A stretch of DNA of 64,000 nucleotides from Arenicola marina (lineage: Eukaryota > Annelida > Polychaeta > Arenicolidae). The DNA is taken from the NCBI GenBank assembly GCA_964019135.1, contig OZ025261.1:35516820-35580819 (forward strand). Reading direction: 5' to 3'. How positions within the stretch are numbered: position 1 is the stretch's first letter; every line of letters starts with the position of its first letter. Under the pieces are notes generated by a model, which worked only from the letters and a program-made list of their open reading frames with translations, was not told where the DNA came from and did no database searches. A program made the position numbers and the translations under genes. Below are positions 1 to 13,700 of this stretch, piece by piece.

Positions 1-314
1 AAACTGATCTGGAAAGTTTTTGGTACCACCATGGTTTTAAACAGGACATAATTAGCATACCGAATGAATATGTGCGCACCAGATCCAAGGGGTATATTAA
101 TGCGTAATATGCATATTCGGTTTACCATGGAAATATCTGGGTTACCAAAATAAGTTGTATGATAAATAACAGCCAAAATCAATCACTGACTCAGCCAAAT
201 CAATTGCATAACATACCAACATCTTCATGACCTCCAGCGATATACCCTCAGGACAACAGCCGTATAATTCAGACTGATTTTAAAAATTATTTGTGTATCA
301 GTTAATACAGAGAA

Positions 315-795
315 CCTGCATTTACATATGTTTCTAAATACCAAAAATGTATATAGATATGTCTTGGTACACCCCAATTTTGAAAAAAATAATTAGTTTT
401 GGGGGCTGTTTGGTATGTTATAATATACCACAGATGATGGGTAAATCCTACAGCCCTAATTTGTAGGCTGGTCGACTGATAGTTATGCCCAATCTAACCC
501 CTCTCCCCCATCATCCCCATTCCTACCTCTCATTTGGCCAAGCCCCTGTGGTGATAAAGAGGCTGACTTTGTGATACCACCCCCTCCTCTATCTTATTGA
601 CCTATCTCTTTACACTTAGGGTGCTGTGAAGAGGCTAACTTTGATGCCAGGAAGCCATACACTTAGGTCAGTTCTGGCCTACCTTAAAAACCCTACCCCA
701 CCCTGCCCTTTACATGCCTCCTATGGTGGCCATCCGTTTTGGTACACCCAGTTTTGCAGTTGTTTTCTGTGTGTACCAAAAGATATGTGAGTGAT
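315..795. mobile_element. Diverged copy of a TA-flanked MITE
   Basis: The left part (CATTTACATATGTTTCTAAA..., then ACACCCCAATTTTG and ACCACAGATGATGGGTAA) is clearly related to the left part of the better-preserved element at 2564-3654. The right end (GTGTACCAAAAGATATG) resembles its inverted right end. No coding capacity is visible. The boundaries are approximate because the terminal repeats have decayed. Confidence 0.55.
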
Positions 796-1179
796 GTCAA
801 GTCTTCTACTGTCAAGAATCTCAATCAATACCCTATAAAACTTTAAAAGTGAACCAGTCAGTGCTCACTTGCATCAATGCACTTTATAACTTTATTTATG
901 AAAGTATTAGAGAAATTTTTACAAAGTGGATTCCATACTGTTTGACAGTTTTCTTGATACAATTATAAATAATGTTTATACAATAATTTATTATTAATTG
1001 GCTGCTGACACAGTAGTAGCCGCTGTAGCCACTGTGCTTCCCCAGAATCCATCCCTTTGGCCAATGTATAATAAAGGTTCTGTTGTAAATTATTTCCTGT
1101 TGTTGCCTTCAGACCAAATTTGCTATCCGATCCTACAATTAATCACTCAGATTGTTAGGCTGCTTTATGATTAATACAA

Positions 1180-1485
1180 TAGGAGAAGGAAGAGGGAGTG
1201 GAGCAATATCCTGCGAAGGATTACATGGCCACAACAGGGCATCGTGGGGTAACCCCTACTCTTTGCGAAGGATTACATGGCCACAACAGGGCATCCTGGG
1301 GTAACCCCCTACTTTTTGCAAAGGATTACACGGCCACAACAGGGCATCCTGGGGTAACCCCCTACTCTTTGCGAAGGATTACATGGCCACAACAGGGCAC
1401 GAACCACAGATTCATATGCCATTAGGCATTCCGGTGGCCAGAGCACTGACCCACTGAGCTAAAAAAAAAAAAAAAAAAAAAAAAA
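1180..1485 (-). mobile_element. tRNA-derived SINE (family A) with tandemly repeated body
   Basis: Read on the minus strand, a poly(T) run is followed by a perfect pol III A-box (TAGCTCAGTGGG) and, further on, a B-box-like GGTTCGTGCCC. The body shares AAAGAGTAGGGGGTTACCCC and the CTTCCTTCTCC-type tail with SINEs at 26345-26580 and 30865-31090. Unusually, a body segment of about 53 bp (GCGAAGGATTACATGGCCAC...) is present about four times between 1211 and 1400, so the element expanded internally after or during insertion. Confidence 0.75.
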
Positions 1486-1764
1486 TCTCACTTGTATGGT
1501 CTTTGTAGAATGTTTCATGGAGCACCAACGTTAACAGTCTTCATGATAAACTGATAACTTAAATCTATTCCCGCTTAAAGTGTGTGAATAATATGTGATG
1601 AAAAGTATAGAAAAAAAGCACAGATATAGATTTATCGCAAATGGGAATGCAAGCTGGCGCACACATATATCATTTCAGCATGAAAATTGCTTCTACTTTC
1701 TGTTGTATTATATGATATAACTTGTAAGCTTATATATCTTTCCTTTTGTAGATCAAGTGTGAAG

Positions 1765-4700
1765 ATGAAGTACGGTTTAGATATTGAGGAGGGACAAGAA
1801 GGAGTTGGAGGCCCGGGAGCCAACGTGGAACAAGCTGCAGCTTCTCAGTCAGGGTCTGGAAACAGCAATTGGGGAGGAGAAAATGAGAAAGATGAGGGTA
1901 CTAGCGATGAGGATGATAACATTGATGAAAGTGAGGGAGAAGAATGCAGTGGAAGTTCAGATGAGACTGATGGTTGGTATAGATTGATATGATACACTGT
2001 GGTGGACAGATGTTTCACTAGAAAATCCAAAAAGGCCACTTGCTTGATGTAAACATTTATGTTTAGAAAAAATATTGACCCAAAAATTTACTTTGTTAAT
2101 TTGTACTCATTGTATAGATCTATATGTTTTTTCACATGTTATGCAAAGTGTTTAAGTGCTGAGATTCACCCATGGCTCTATTTAACTTGGGTTTATCTGT
2201 ACCTCCTATGCTTAGAAACGGATGACGATGACGAGGAGGACGAAGAAGAGGAGTGTGAAAGCGATTCTGATGAAGGACAAGTGTCTGAAGATGGGGTGTC
2301 TGCCAGTCAGTCCCAAGACCTGGACAGCAGCTCCAGTTCAGGAGGAGAGGGGCAGACCGAAACCTGTCCTGTGTGCCTTGCAAAGATCAGAGAACAGGAT
2401 GTTGGCTCCCCAGAAGGTTGCGACCACAACTTTTGTCTGGAGTGTATTGTGGAATGGTCGAAGGTACAGGATATTTGTTTAAGTTGCTATTGTTATGGAA
2501 TATAAACATGCGACCCGGTGGAGACCACATGGACTAATTAAGCAGTTGTAAAATCGTAGATTACCGTCATTTACGTATGTTTTGGAACACCAAAAATGTC
2601 CCTATGTTTTGTAACACCCCCAATTTTGGAAAAAATAATTATTTTTTGTGGCTGTATGTTTTGGAACACCACAGATGGTGGGTAATTTTTTTGTATCAAT
2701 GTTTTAGAACTCCCTAATTTTCCGAAAATAGATCTATTTATTTAAGTCGCGGCCGTGAAGATATAAGACATATAACATTGAAATCGGTCTCAATAGTTTA
2801 TTCACTACAACAACCTTCGATCCAGCACCCTCCCAACTTTTAGGCATCAGTTCCCACGCTTACCGCTCATCCAATATCACTCAAGCTACTCAAATGGGTA
2901 ATATTGTAAAGGAGTTGTGTTCGTTTCGGGGCATATCAAATGTCAGTCAAAACTCGCGGTGGCCACGGTACCCGCGCGTTCATTGTATATATGTCTGGGC
3001 TGCCTGACTGACCGCCTTCCCCCTCCCCCCACCCATGACTCGTGTACATTGTTTATGTCTGGGCTGCCTGACTGACCGCCTTCCCCCCCCCCCACCCATG
3101 ACTCGTGTACATTGTTTATGTCTGGGCTGCCTGACTGCTCTGTCTGCACCAACCTCCACCCATTGCCTCTCCCTGCACCCCCTTCCACCCCCTCCCCCCG
3201 ACTCGCATACATTGTTTTATTTCTGCGCTGCCTGACTGCTCTGTCTGCACCGCCCTCCACCCCTGCCTAGCCATGTGACGCGTATTTCTCCGCTTCTCTT
3301 CTCTCCACCAGAGCTGGTTGACCGACACTAATCTAAGTTTGTGACACCCCCCACCCCTCCCTCTCCTTCTCGACCGGTCCCCTTACCCTCGTGCCAGGCT
3401 TTGTTTGACAGGAAGCAAGGAAGCCAAATACTGTGTGATGACCTTACACCACCCTGCCCCTTACACGCATCCTGTGGTGGCTACGGCTACGGAAGCTTTT
3501 GGGCTGACTGACCGTACAAGCCCCCTAGCCCCCCCCAAAAAAAGTATCAAAGTTTGGAACAGCTGCAAAATTAATTAATTTTTTTGACTATGTTTTGGAA
3601 CACCCAGGTTTGTAATTATTTTTGCGCGTGTTCCAAAACATACGTAAATGACGGTAGTTTCAGATCAGCTACACATTTGTTATGTTACCAGTACTTGGAG
3701 GAGACAATTGCCTTCCGTAATCCGTTAAAAACGGTATAGGCTTGTGTGCGATCAGATGTTATGCGCAAAAGTCAATCTTGCTAAAGAAATTTGATGAGCA
3801 AGATTAGATTTGCGCAGCTGTTCACTCCGACACTCTTTTGACATCTTCTGGTTGTTAATACAAATTCTTGCCAGATGCCTAAAGGTAGTTCCATCTCAAC
3901 TGACCTGGCAGACACATGTTCAACGTTAAGTCTTGTCTACTACTTAAAAGGTAATTGGCATGAGGGTGTTCCCTGCATTAAGCACAATTTAATCTACCAG
4001 AATAATGTGCTTGTATGTCGCTGGATATAGTGATATAAATGGTGCCTGGTCACGTGTAATATTACGTTAAATCAGCTTCCTTGTATTTTCAGAATGTAAA
4101 CACCTGTCCTGTTGACCGGCAAGTTTTCCACTTGATTCTTGCTCGGCACAGCCTTGAGGGTGTTATCTACAAAAAGGTACAGGCCAAGAATATGGCTCCA
4201 GAGATGTTTTGCCTATTACCTGTAATCATGCACTGCAAAGTTATGTCCCTAAACAATATCAAATGCGACACTTCATAGACGATAACATTATGCAAAGATG
4301 TATTCGCAGTTATGTGAAGTAAATAAGTAATTATTACGTTATGGTAGTAATAAATCTATACAAGGGCCTCCAATCAACTAGCGTGGCTTTGAATTTAATA
4401 TTTAAGACTTGCCTTATGCTCTTGATCATATTGTGTTGATCTTACAGACATCATTTACATGTTGTAGATTCCCATTCGGGACCAAGAGTTGCAGCTGGAG
4501 GAAGAAGGCTTTGAGGATCGCACAGACTGTGAAGAGTGTGGTAGAGGGGACAGAGAGGATCGTATGCTTCTCTGTGATAGCTGCAATTTAGGGTCAGTAT
4601 CTAACTTCCCACTTCCTTGGCTATTAATGCTTTACTGATATCCTTTCTCGCAATTAATCTGTAAACGACTAATTGGTGGTGCATTATATATTGTGCATTT

Positions 4701-7700
4701 GCAGACTTTAGATTTAACGTTTTCAAGTACCGGTAAATAGCTCAAATGTGACCTTTCTTCATCTGTGTTTATGGTAGTTGCACTATTTAGGTAGCAGCAT
4801 TTAAATTAAATTGGCAAGACAGGATTCTATATTTTTCTGCTAATAATAGTTTCGCTGTTGGATGCGACCAGGTGACAGTTTGTTGTGCCTGTTGTAGGTA
4901 TCACCTGGAGTGCCTTGACCCACCCCTGGAGAGCGTGCCACGTGGGACCTGGTACTGCCCAGGCTGCGCCAGGACCACCCGTCGTCTCCTGCATCAGGGT
5001 ACACACCTCCACATAGTAACAGTAGCCGTATTCATTGCCTTATTAAGGACGGCCTCTTTCTGTTTCTCGTTCTGTATGTACCCAGAGGCCTCCCTCGTGT
5101 ATTGATTAGCGCACTAGACCCAAGATCAATAGGTCCTTGGTTCGCATCGGGAAAATCTGGGGCATGTTTCATCTTTCATCTTGCCGGGAGAGGTTGCTGA
5201 TATGTACGTATGTCGGTTTCAGAGCCTATGGAAGAGGAGGTTGAGGAGGCGCCCGCCCCGCGCGCCCCCTACCGGGTCCAGAGACAAGTGCCCCGGACGC
5301 CAGTGCGGGAGCGCGTCCTAGCGGCCATCTCCAGGATCCGGGAGGTCCGCAGCAATGGCCGCCGAAGAATCGTCGACTCGGAATCCGAGGTAATGGTCTC
5401 CATTGTGCCTCGTTTTCATAATGAGCCTTCCATGCTTATTAATTTCTGAAGAAATCCAGAAAGAATGTGTCAGGGATTTTTTTTTACTTAGGTTTACATT
5501 CCACTTGTCTGGTGCAAGTTTCGTGCCCGATACAAACGACATTAAGGTTGGAATGAGTCCGGAGTAATCACTGGCAAGAGATGTCGCTGATCGCTGAATC
5601 AGCAGGAAAATGCAATAATTAATATGTATGAGTAGCGTAATATTGACATCGTAGATGTAAATTGTCGTAGAATAATGAAACAGGATAAGATTTATTTTAT
5701 TGGTATCTGAATGTGGTTTTGTGTCGACCAGTTTGAGGTCGATATCGGGTTTCTAGAGGAGTGCGAACCATCGACCTCAGGCGGGCCGTCCACCGCAGCA
5801 AGGTCAAGGCCAACTACTAAACGAAAGAAAACTACTCGGAGACGAAAACGAAAAAGTACGAAACGAAAAACTACCAGAAAGAGTAAGAAACCGAAGACAA
5901 TTACCAGTAGCACGGGAGTCGCCAAGAAAACGACGCGGAAAAGACGGAAGAAGAGGAAGGGGAAAAAGAGAAAGACAAAGAAATCGGTAAGAGAATCGTC
6001 TACCTCCTTTAAGGTCTTGTAAAGTCTGGTTGCTCCATGCAAGACTAGCAACAAACAGTCGGTCTAATCGTAAGGAGAATATCTTGTCCCGTGTGGAACC
6101 TACTGTTTCAAAGTCGCGACGAAGACTTCTTATAATTCTTTTAGGGCACTTTTATGTAATAAGCCTCTCTCAACAATAGGGAATTAGGGTTGGATGATAT
6201 GAAATAAGCCTCTCTCAACAATTAGGGAATTAGGGTTGGGTGAAATGTAATAAGCCTCTCAACAATTAGGGAATTAGGGTTGGGTGAAATGTAATAAGCC
6301 TCTCAACAATTAGGGAATTAGAGTTGGATGATATGTAATACGCCTCTCTCAACAATTAGGGAATTAGAGTTTGGTGACACTTGAAGTTACATTTCAAAGC
6401 CATGGAAAATGTACTCTACAATTTACAATTTAATCTAACGGTTTGTAGATTAACTGTTGTAACCTGGTCATTTTACGTTAACAGTTAAATCTACATATTT
6501 TATCTAAACCGTCTGTTATGTTTATGTGCTTTGAGCCTTGACCTTGAATGTTGATAAAACTCCCAATAACTTAATACTTGCCAGGCGGCGCGGACGAAGC
6601 GGACAACCCCGACCACCATTAAGACCCGCATTGCCGGCAAGCTGGGGATGTCGAGTCCCCCAGTGGGCCGGACGCTGCCGCTGGTGCGTGGGCGTTCGGA
6701 GCGTTCCGTTGACCTTCAGAGGTCAGACGTGGGCATCGCGCCGCTCTCCATACTCGGCGACCGCAACGAGTTGCTCGGCTGGAGGTGAGTACTGTACGCC
6801 ACTTGTTCTTGGCGAGGTTTTTGTATGTACAATATTCTGGGCGAGGTTTCATCTTTCTATATCTGTTATTGTTGTATTATTGTTACCGTGTAGTAGTGAG
6901 CCATGTACGCGTCCTTTAATGTGCCGGTGGTCGCATACACGTTGTTAGGTGGTAGGTTATTGAAGTAGCGGAAAGGTCAATCTGTCATCGAATGCATCAA
7001 ATAATCAGTCCATAATGTACTACTTGAAGGTGGGATTTAAAGTGGCACCTTATTAAATACTGGGCCGCCTTTTCGAGATTACTGATTGGAAGTCGTGGAA
7101 AGTTACTACATCCGTAATGTTAGCAACACGCGTTGTACTTGGAATGTACACCAGTATAATCACAACTTGATTGACAAGTTATAAGTGCGGCTTGCTTGGC
7201 TTTTAGTAACCAGAGTGACGATGAGGAAGTGGCCGTTGGCGGGCACGGGGGGACGCTGATAGCTCGTAGGGCAATCCCGCGATTCGGCCCCGGGATCAGC
7301 AAGACTGGCGTAAACAGCCACTCTCCGGACCCTTCAGCGCAGCGGTAGGTCTGGGCGGCCGTCACAGTAACGTCGACGAAAGTCAAGTTGCGAATGCAAA
7401 AGTGGTTAAGCAATTTAATCGCGTGTGTATTGATGTGTCAACATCGACCTTTCATAGCCTACATTACATTTTACTCGTTAAGTGCAAGTGATGTGTCCCC
7501 GAAAGCTTGATTTACTGTCTTACATTTTGTTGTGTTGCGAACGTACCAGGACGGAGGAGTTGGCTAAGAGCATTTTCCGTAATTCGATGGCCTTCGTTTT
7601 TTTTTGCATGGTCACAACTAACATCTCAGAACGGAGGCGTTGACTGCTTCCATATCCATAGTTTCATGGCCCGTTCCCACTTATCCCCCATTATCGCTCC

Positions 7701-10700
7701 CCAATACGTGTTCTCTTCGCGTTTGTACGTAGTCACACCTAGACGCCTGTTACTCGTGTGAGACCGCTGCCGTGTGGTGCTCAGTCCCGTGCGTCTGGTG
7801 GTTGTAGGTTTCGGGCGGCGTTACCGGACGTGAGGGGTGGGGGGTCGGCGGCCGGGGACCTCCTGGGCAACATCTTGTCAGGCCAGAGTCTCCTGCTCAC
7901 TGAGCCCAAGGACGTCACAATCAACAAGGACGGTGAGTATATCGCGGGAACCCGCCCCTCAAACAGAGGGTCCAGGGCGTGACCTGGAAACGAAGGTTGA
8001 GTATCTCGCTTATTTGTTACGGTACGGAGCTATTTCGAACGTGTTTAAACAAGTTGTGTACTGGAATACGCTATATTGTCAAATACTCATTTGATAATAA
8101 TTTCATCAATTGAACGAAAAGTTTCATGATTTGATAAATGTTTCATGGTTTGGTGAATGGCTAATGGTTTGATGAATGGCTAATGATTCGATAAATGGTT
8201 ATTGAATTAATAATGATTTTGAAAACAAATCTATGGCATTTATACGTGTCCGGTGCGGGGTTCTTACGACAGTGCATTTCCGCCTTTGGCTCCAGGTTCC
8301 CTGCTGTACAAGCAACTGCCAGTCGCAGACAAGTTGATGACTGAGAGCAAACTGATGCGACAGGTTGGTTTCTCTCTGAGCGAGCCTGCGTGGGGCTCCG
8401 GGAGGGGCGCCGGGGACGCGCTCCGTCGCCCCGCCCCCCGCACAGCCAGTCTGGAGCAAGTGGACGGCGAGGACGGAAAACGCGACGACGCGCCCGCCGG
8501 GGAGACGCCCTCGGGCGCCGGAAGTTCCGGGGCGCCGGACGCCGCGGCCGGCGACGCGACGACCTCGGACGCGGACAAATCTGGCGCCGGCGGCGACGGG
8601 GACTGCGCCCTGGGCGGTGGGGCAGCGGTGCCGGTCGCCATGGACGCGGCTAGGTCTGGCGACTCCGGGGCCCGGGGTGACGGCTCACCGCGCGGGACCG
8701 GCGGCCGGGAGGACGCCGAGGACAGTGACGCGGACGACGTGCCCAAGAAGCGGCGGCGACGCTCGGACGCGGAGGGCAATGTCAACAACAGCAACAGTAA
8801 TTCGGCCGGCGGGGGCGGGGACGGGGGTGGGGACAGCGACGAGTACGGCTCGGACCGGAACGGCGGGGACGGCTCTCCGCTGGAAGGCTGCCCGCTGGAA
8901 GGCTCCCCGCTGGAAGGCTCTATCGGCAGCGAGGAGGCTGAGCTGGACGCGGCGATGGACGCCTCTCGCGGGGAGGAGATGTTGGACCACGAGTTGGTGG
9001 TGGACGAACGCGACCAAGTCTTGCCGGAAACGTCTCCCGCGCCGCGTGTTGTGGAGGAGGAGGAGGAGGAGGAGGAGGACGGGGACCCGGATGAGGAGCG
9101 ACGGGGCGGCGGCGGCGGGGACGGCGCGCCGGAGCGGGACAACGACTGCAGCAGCAGCCCTACCGGCGCCGTCCTGGGAGACGTGTCTCCCTTGTCGGAC
9201 TCTGACGGCCCCGGGGACGGCGATGGAGACGGGGACCTGCGTCCCGAGGTGGACACCCCCGGGGACCCCCCGGCCCCTACCCCACCCAATGGTCGCCTCA
9301 CCCTGCAGGAGTCGTTCGGCTTCGACGCGACGCTGGACGAGACGTTAGACGACACGCAGGACTCTGGGGACCTGGCCATAGATGGGCCGGACGGGGACCG
9401 GGAGGAGGAGGAGGAGGGGGAGGGAAGCCAGGCTGGTGACAGGCGAGAGAACGGGGATGGGGAGGAGGAGGAGGAGGAGGGGGATGGGGGTGAGGACGAG
9501 GATGACGACGACATCCCGCCGTCCAATGTGGTCCCCATATCAGAGCTTCCCCGGATACCGAAAGTCCGGCAGCCGGAGGAGTCTTCCGCTGGCGCCATTG
9601 AACTTGCCCTGGCGCCCGAAGCCGTTGTGTCCAACACGGGCGTCCTGGGACGCCTGGACGTCGCGGAGGGCGCCAAGTCGTACCCCAAGTGGGATAAGGG
9701 TGAGAAGCGGGAAAAGGGTCGGGAGGGGCGAGCGGGAGCGGGAGGGGGGAGTGGGAGGGGCGACTCTCAGGACGATGCGGACGGCGAGGAGAGCGTCATT
9801 TCGAGTCGCGACCGCCGCCGACACAAGGACCGACACCGCGACAAGGACCGACGTGACGAGGACGACGCCTCGGTGTCGTCCCGCCACAAGCGCCATAAGC
9901 GTCACAGCCGCTCGCGGTCGCGGGGGAGGTCGAAATCCTCGCGACGGTCGAGATCCCGGTCGAGGGAACGCCGCCGGAGGTCGAGGTCGCGTGAGAGACG
10001 CTCAGACGATAGCCGCCGGCGCCGTGACCGCAGTGACCGCAGCCGGGAACGGCGCCGGCGGTCGCGCTCTCACAGCCCCCGTCGCCATGGCGACCGCGAG
10101 CGCCACCGCGCTTCCGCTGACGAGTACCAAGGGTCGGTGAAGATGTTCAGCCAGTCGTTAAAAGACGCGGCGGAAGCGGAGAGCAACAAACGCTTCCGGC
10201 TCAAGCGCAACTTCTACCAGCAGTACCAGGAGAAGTACGAGAACGACCCGATCTTCGACAAGCCGCCGCCTGACAAGCCGCCCTTCGAGCGGCCGTCGGC
10301 GGCGTCACTCCGCAACGACCAGCGGCGCTCGCCCTCCCCCGAGGAGCCGCAGGAGACACAGATCACCGTCATCGTCTCGGACCGCTACGAGGGCAGTCTA
10401 TCGAGTCGGGCCAAGCCCGCCAAGCAGCCGGAAAAGATTTGCGCCTTCAAGACGCCGGGATTGCTGCCCGAGCGGTCCGACAGGTCAGACCGCTCAGACC
10501 GGTCGGAGAGGTCCGGCAAGTCTGAGCGGCACGAGCGGTCGAGTCGCTCGCACTACGACCCCAAGCGGAACGATCGAAATGACAATGCGCCGGACGCCCC
10601 CTCGGAGGCCGGAGACTCGATCGCGGGGGATTCGGTCATCTCCTTGAGCGAGTCTGAAGCGCCCTCTGTGGGCAGACTGATGGACCCGGCGCTGGGCGAG

Positions 10701-13700
10701 GACAAGGAGTCCGGCCACTTCCGGTCTGACAGGAGCCTCGGCGGGCTTGGGAGCGTGGGCGACGTGCAGTCCCTGCTGGACCGCCAAACCATCTTCAAGG
10801 TGCCCGAGGCGCCCCCACCCCGCATCCGGCCACGTGACCTGACCACCCACCCCCACCTCAACCCCCAGCTGCCCTCCATCGTGCAACTGCCGGTCAGCCC
10901 GGAGAACTCGTCCTACGACCCGTCCGAGCCGACGGAGGCAGGCAGCCCGCCGATGCGGGATCTTTTTGAGCTGCGCCACCCGGCCGACCGCCTCTCGCCC
11001 GCCCCGCTGCGGTCCCCCTTCCACGAGATGGTGCGCGGCCCGCACCGGGGACCTCTGCTGGCAGACCCGCCCGGCGCCGGGGCCGTGGACGCCCTCCGCC
11101 CGCCCTACGTCACCGTCTCCGAGGGCGGCATGCGCCTCAGCACCGTGGTTGGCCCCCACCTGCCGGGCTTCAACCTCGTCCACCCGGGCCACCAGGTGGC
11201 CGCCGTCGCCGCCCGGGGGGTCGGGCGACCCCCACTGCTGATGAACCCGCCCGTGCTGGGCCCCCACCCGCACTCGCACCCGCACCACCACCCGCACGGC
11301 CACCCGCCCATGCGGCTGCTGCGCCCCGGGGGCCCGCACCAGATCAGCTGGCAGCAGATCAACGTCAACCAGCCGCACAACATCCTGCTCCACAACCGCA
11401 TCCCCATCTCCGTGGCGCAGAACGGGCTGCTGCACGCCCACCCCAACGGGCCCGAGGCGGCCCACTTCCAGCCCCCGCCGCCGCCGCGTTTCGAGCCCCC
11501 GCCCCCGCCCCCGAGCGTGCCGGACACCCTGGGCACCCCGCCGCCGCCCCTGCCGCCCAAGGCGCTGGAGGAGATGCAGCAAATATCGCAGCTGCTCAAC
11601 GCGCAGGCGCAGCTAGCGCAGGTGGCGCTCGTCAGTAAGTCGGGGGACATGCGCGCGCCGATGCACCCGCGGACTCACATGACGCTAGCGGGCGGCGGGA
11701 GCGGAGGGTCCCTGTCGGCCAGCAACGCGGTGTCCATGGCGCTGGCCCATGGCACATTCTCGCTGGACGGTCTCTTCAAGGCGCCGCCGCCGCCGCTGCC
11801 GCCGCCCAAGCTCAACGACCGCGTGACGATGGCGCCCTCTTACGACGAGACTATGGAGGTTGTGGACATGGACGTGGCCTCGCCGCTCTCGGATGAGGAC
11901 ATCAAGTTCTCGTTCTCGCCGCCGCCGACCCACGGGGGCCGCGACCTACCGGGCAAGGACAAGCGCGTGAAGCACGTGGAGGACCTGAAGGAGGATGACC
12001 TCACGTCGGCCGAGGACCTTCACAAGCAGGAGAAGGTCAGTCAGACGCCGGCTCACCGGGCGGGCCGCCAAGGTCACGGGTTCGCGCCCTGGCACCTGAA
12101 CCTGGGGCATTTTTCATTCAACCAGGGAAGCTCTAATTTCCCCAATTAAAACTTCAAGAGCCAATTACAATGCGTAGATGTGAACATACGGGTATCTTCG
12201 ATGTACGTGTCCATATGTTGATTTCGGCAAATCGCCCAGTGCGGCGTGCATTTCATTATGTCAGTAACTGAACGACTTTTATTAGCTGTTAATCGTGCAC
12301 TCGTTTCTGTCTTGTTACTTGACACTTTTAATTGGTCTGTCACGTTAGTTGGTGTCTGACGGCAAGGAGTAGTAAATATCTGGTGTTGCGAGGTGTGAGC
12401 GATAAAGGATAAAAAACAATTGGCGTGTGTAGGTCATTACACCTTTCGGTTTGGTGTTTCAGTTTATGAAGAAACTCAACCGGCAGGAGAGGGTGGTGGA
12501 GGAGGTGAAACAGGCCATCAAGCCGCACTACAGCAGGGGCAAGATCGACAAGGAGGAGTACAAGGAAATCATGCGCAAATGCGTCCCCAAAGTAAGTCTG
12601 TTTGAGACGGCGTGGCCCGCGTCCCCAAAGTAAGTCTGTTTGAGACGGCGTGGCCCGCGTCCCCAAAGTAAGTCTGTTTGAGACGGCGTGGCCCGCGTCC
12701 CCGAAGTAAGTCTGTTTGAGACGGCGTGGCCCGCGTCCCCAAAGTAAGTCTGTTTGAGACGGCGTGGCCCGCGTCCCCAAAGTAAGTCTGTTTGAGACGG
12801 CGTGGCCCGCGTCCCCAAAGTAAGTCTGTTTGAGACGGCGTGGCCCGCGTCCCCAAAGTAAGTCTGTTTGAGACGGCGTGGCCCGCGTCCCCAAAGTAAG
12901 TCTGTTTGAGACGGCGTGGCCCGCGTCCCCAAAGTAAGTCTGTTTGAGACGGCGTGGCCCGCGTCCCCAAAGTAAGTCTGTTTGAGACGGCGTGGCCCGC
13001 GTCCCCAAAGTAAGTCTGTTTGAGACGGCGTGGCCCGCGTCCCCGAAGTAAGTCTGTTTGAGACGGCGTGGCCCGCGTCCCCAAAGTAAGTCTGTTTGAG
13101 ACGGCGTGGCCCGCGTCCCCAAAGTAAGTCTGTTTGAGACGGCGTGGCCCGCGTCCCCAAAGTAAGTCTGTTTGAGACGGCGTGGCCCGCGTCCCCAAAG
13201 TAAGTCTGTTTGAGACGGCGTGGCCCGCGTCCCCAAAGTAAGTCTGTTTGAGACGGCGTGGCCCGCGTCCCCAAAGTAAGTCTGTTTGAGACGGCGTGGC
13301 CCGCGTCCCCAAAGTAAGTCTGTTTGAGACGGCGTGGCCCGCGTCCCCAAAGTAAGTCTGTTTGAGACGGCGTGGCCCGCGTCCCCAAAGTAAGTCTGTT
13401 TGAGACGGCGTGGCCCGCGTCCCCAAAGTAAGTCTGTTTGAGACGGCGTGGCCCGCGTCCCCAAAGTAAGTCTGTTTGAGACGACGTGGCCCGCGTCCCC
13501 AAAGTAAGTCTGTTTGAGACGGCGTGGCCCGCGTCCCCAAAGTAAGTCTGTTTGAGACGACGTGGCCCGCGTCCCCAAAGTAAGTCTGTTTGAGACGGCG
13601 TGGCCCGCGTCCCCAAAGTAAGTCTGTTTGAGACGACGTGGCCCGCGTCCCCAAAGTAAGTCTGTTTGAGACGGCGTGGCCCGCGTCCCCAAAGTAAGTT

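Larger units (their letters stand above)
1..1764. other. Upstream flank of PHRF1: MITE relic and SINE, no gene
   Basis: I see no convincing coding exon here. The stretch holds a diverged inverted-repeat element (about 315-795), an AT-rich spacer, and a minus-strand tRNA-derived SINE with an internally repeated body (about 1180-1485). The first PHRF1 coding exon is preceded by a good splice acceptor (TTTTGTAG ending at 1751). A 5' untranslated exon and the promoter must therefore lie upstream, either in this stretch or outside the window. Confidence 0.6.

Noticed and set aside
8264-9688. 474-codon minus-strand frame rich in Ser and Pro
   Set aside because: It is the antisense shadow of the GC-rich PHRF1 exon, which has full homology and phase support.
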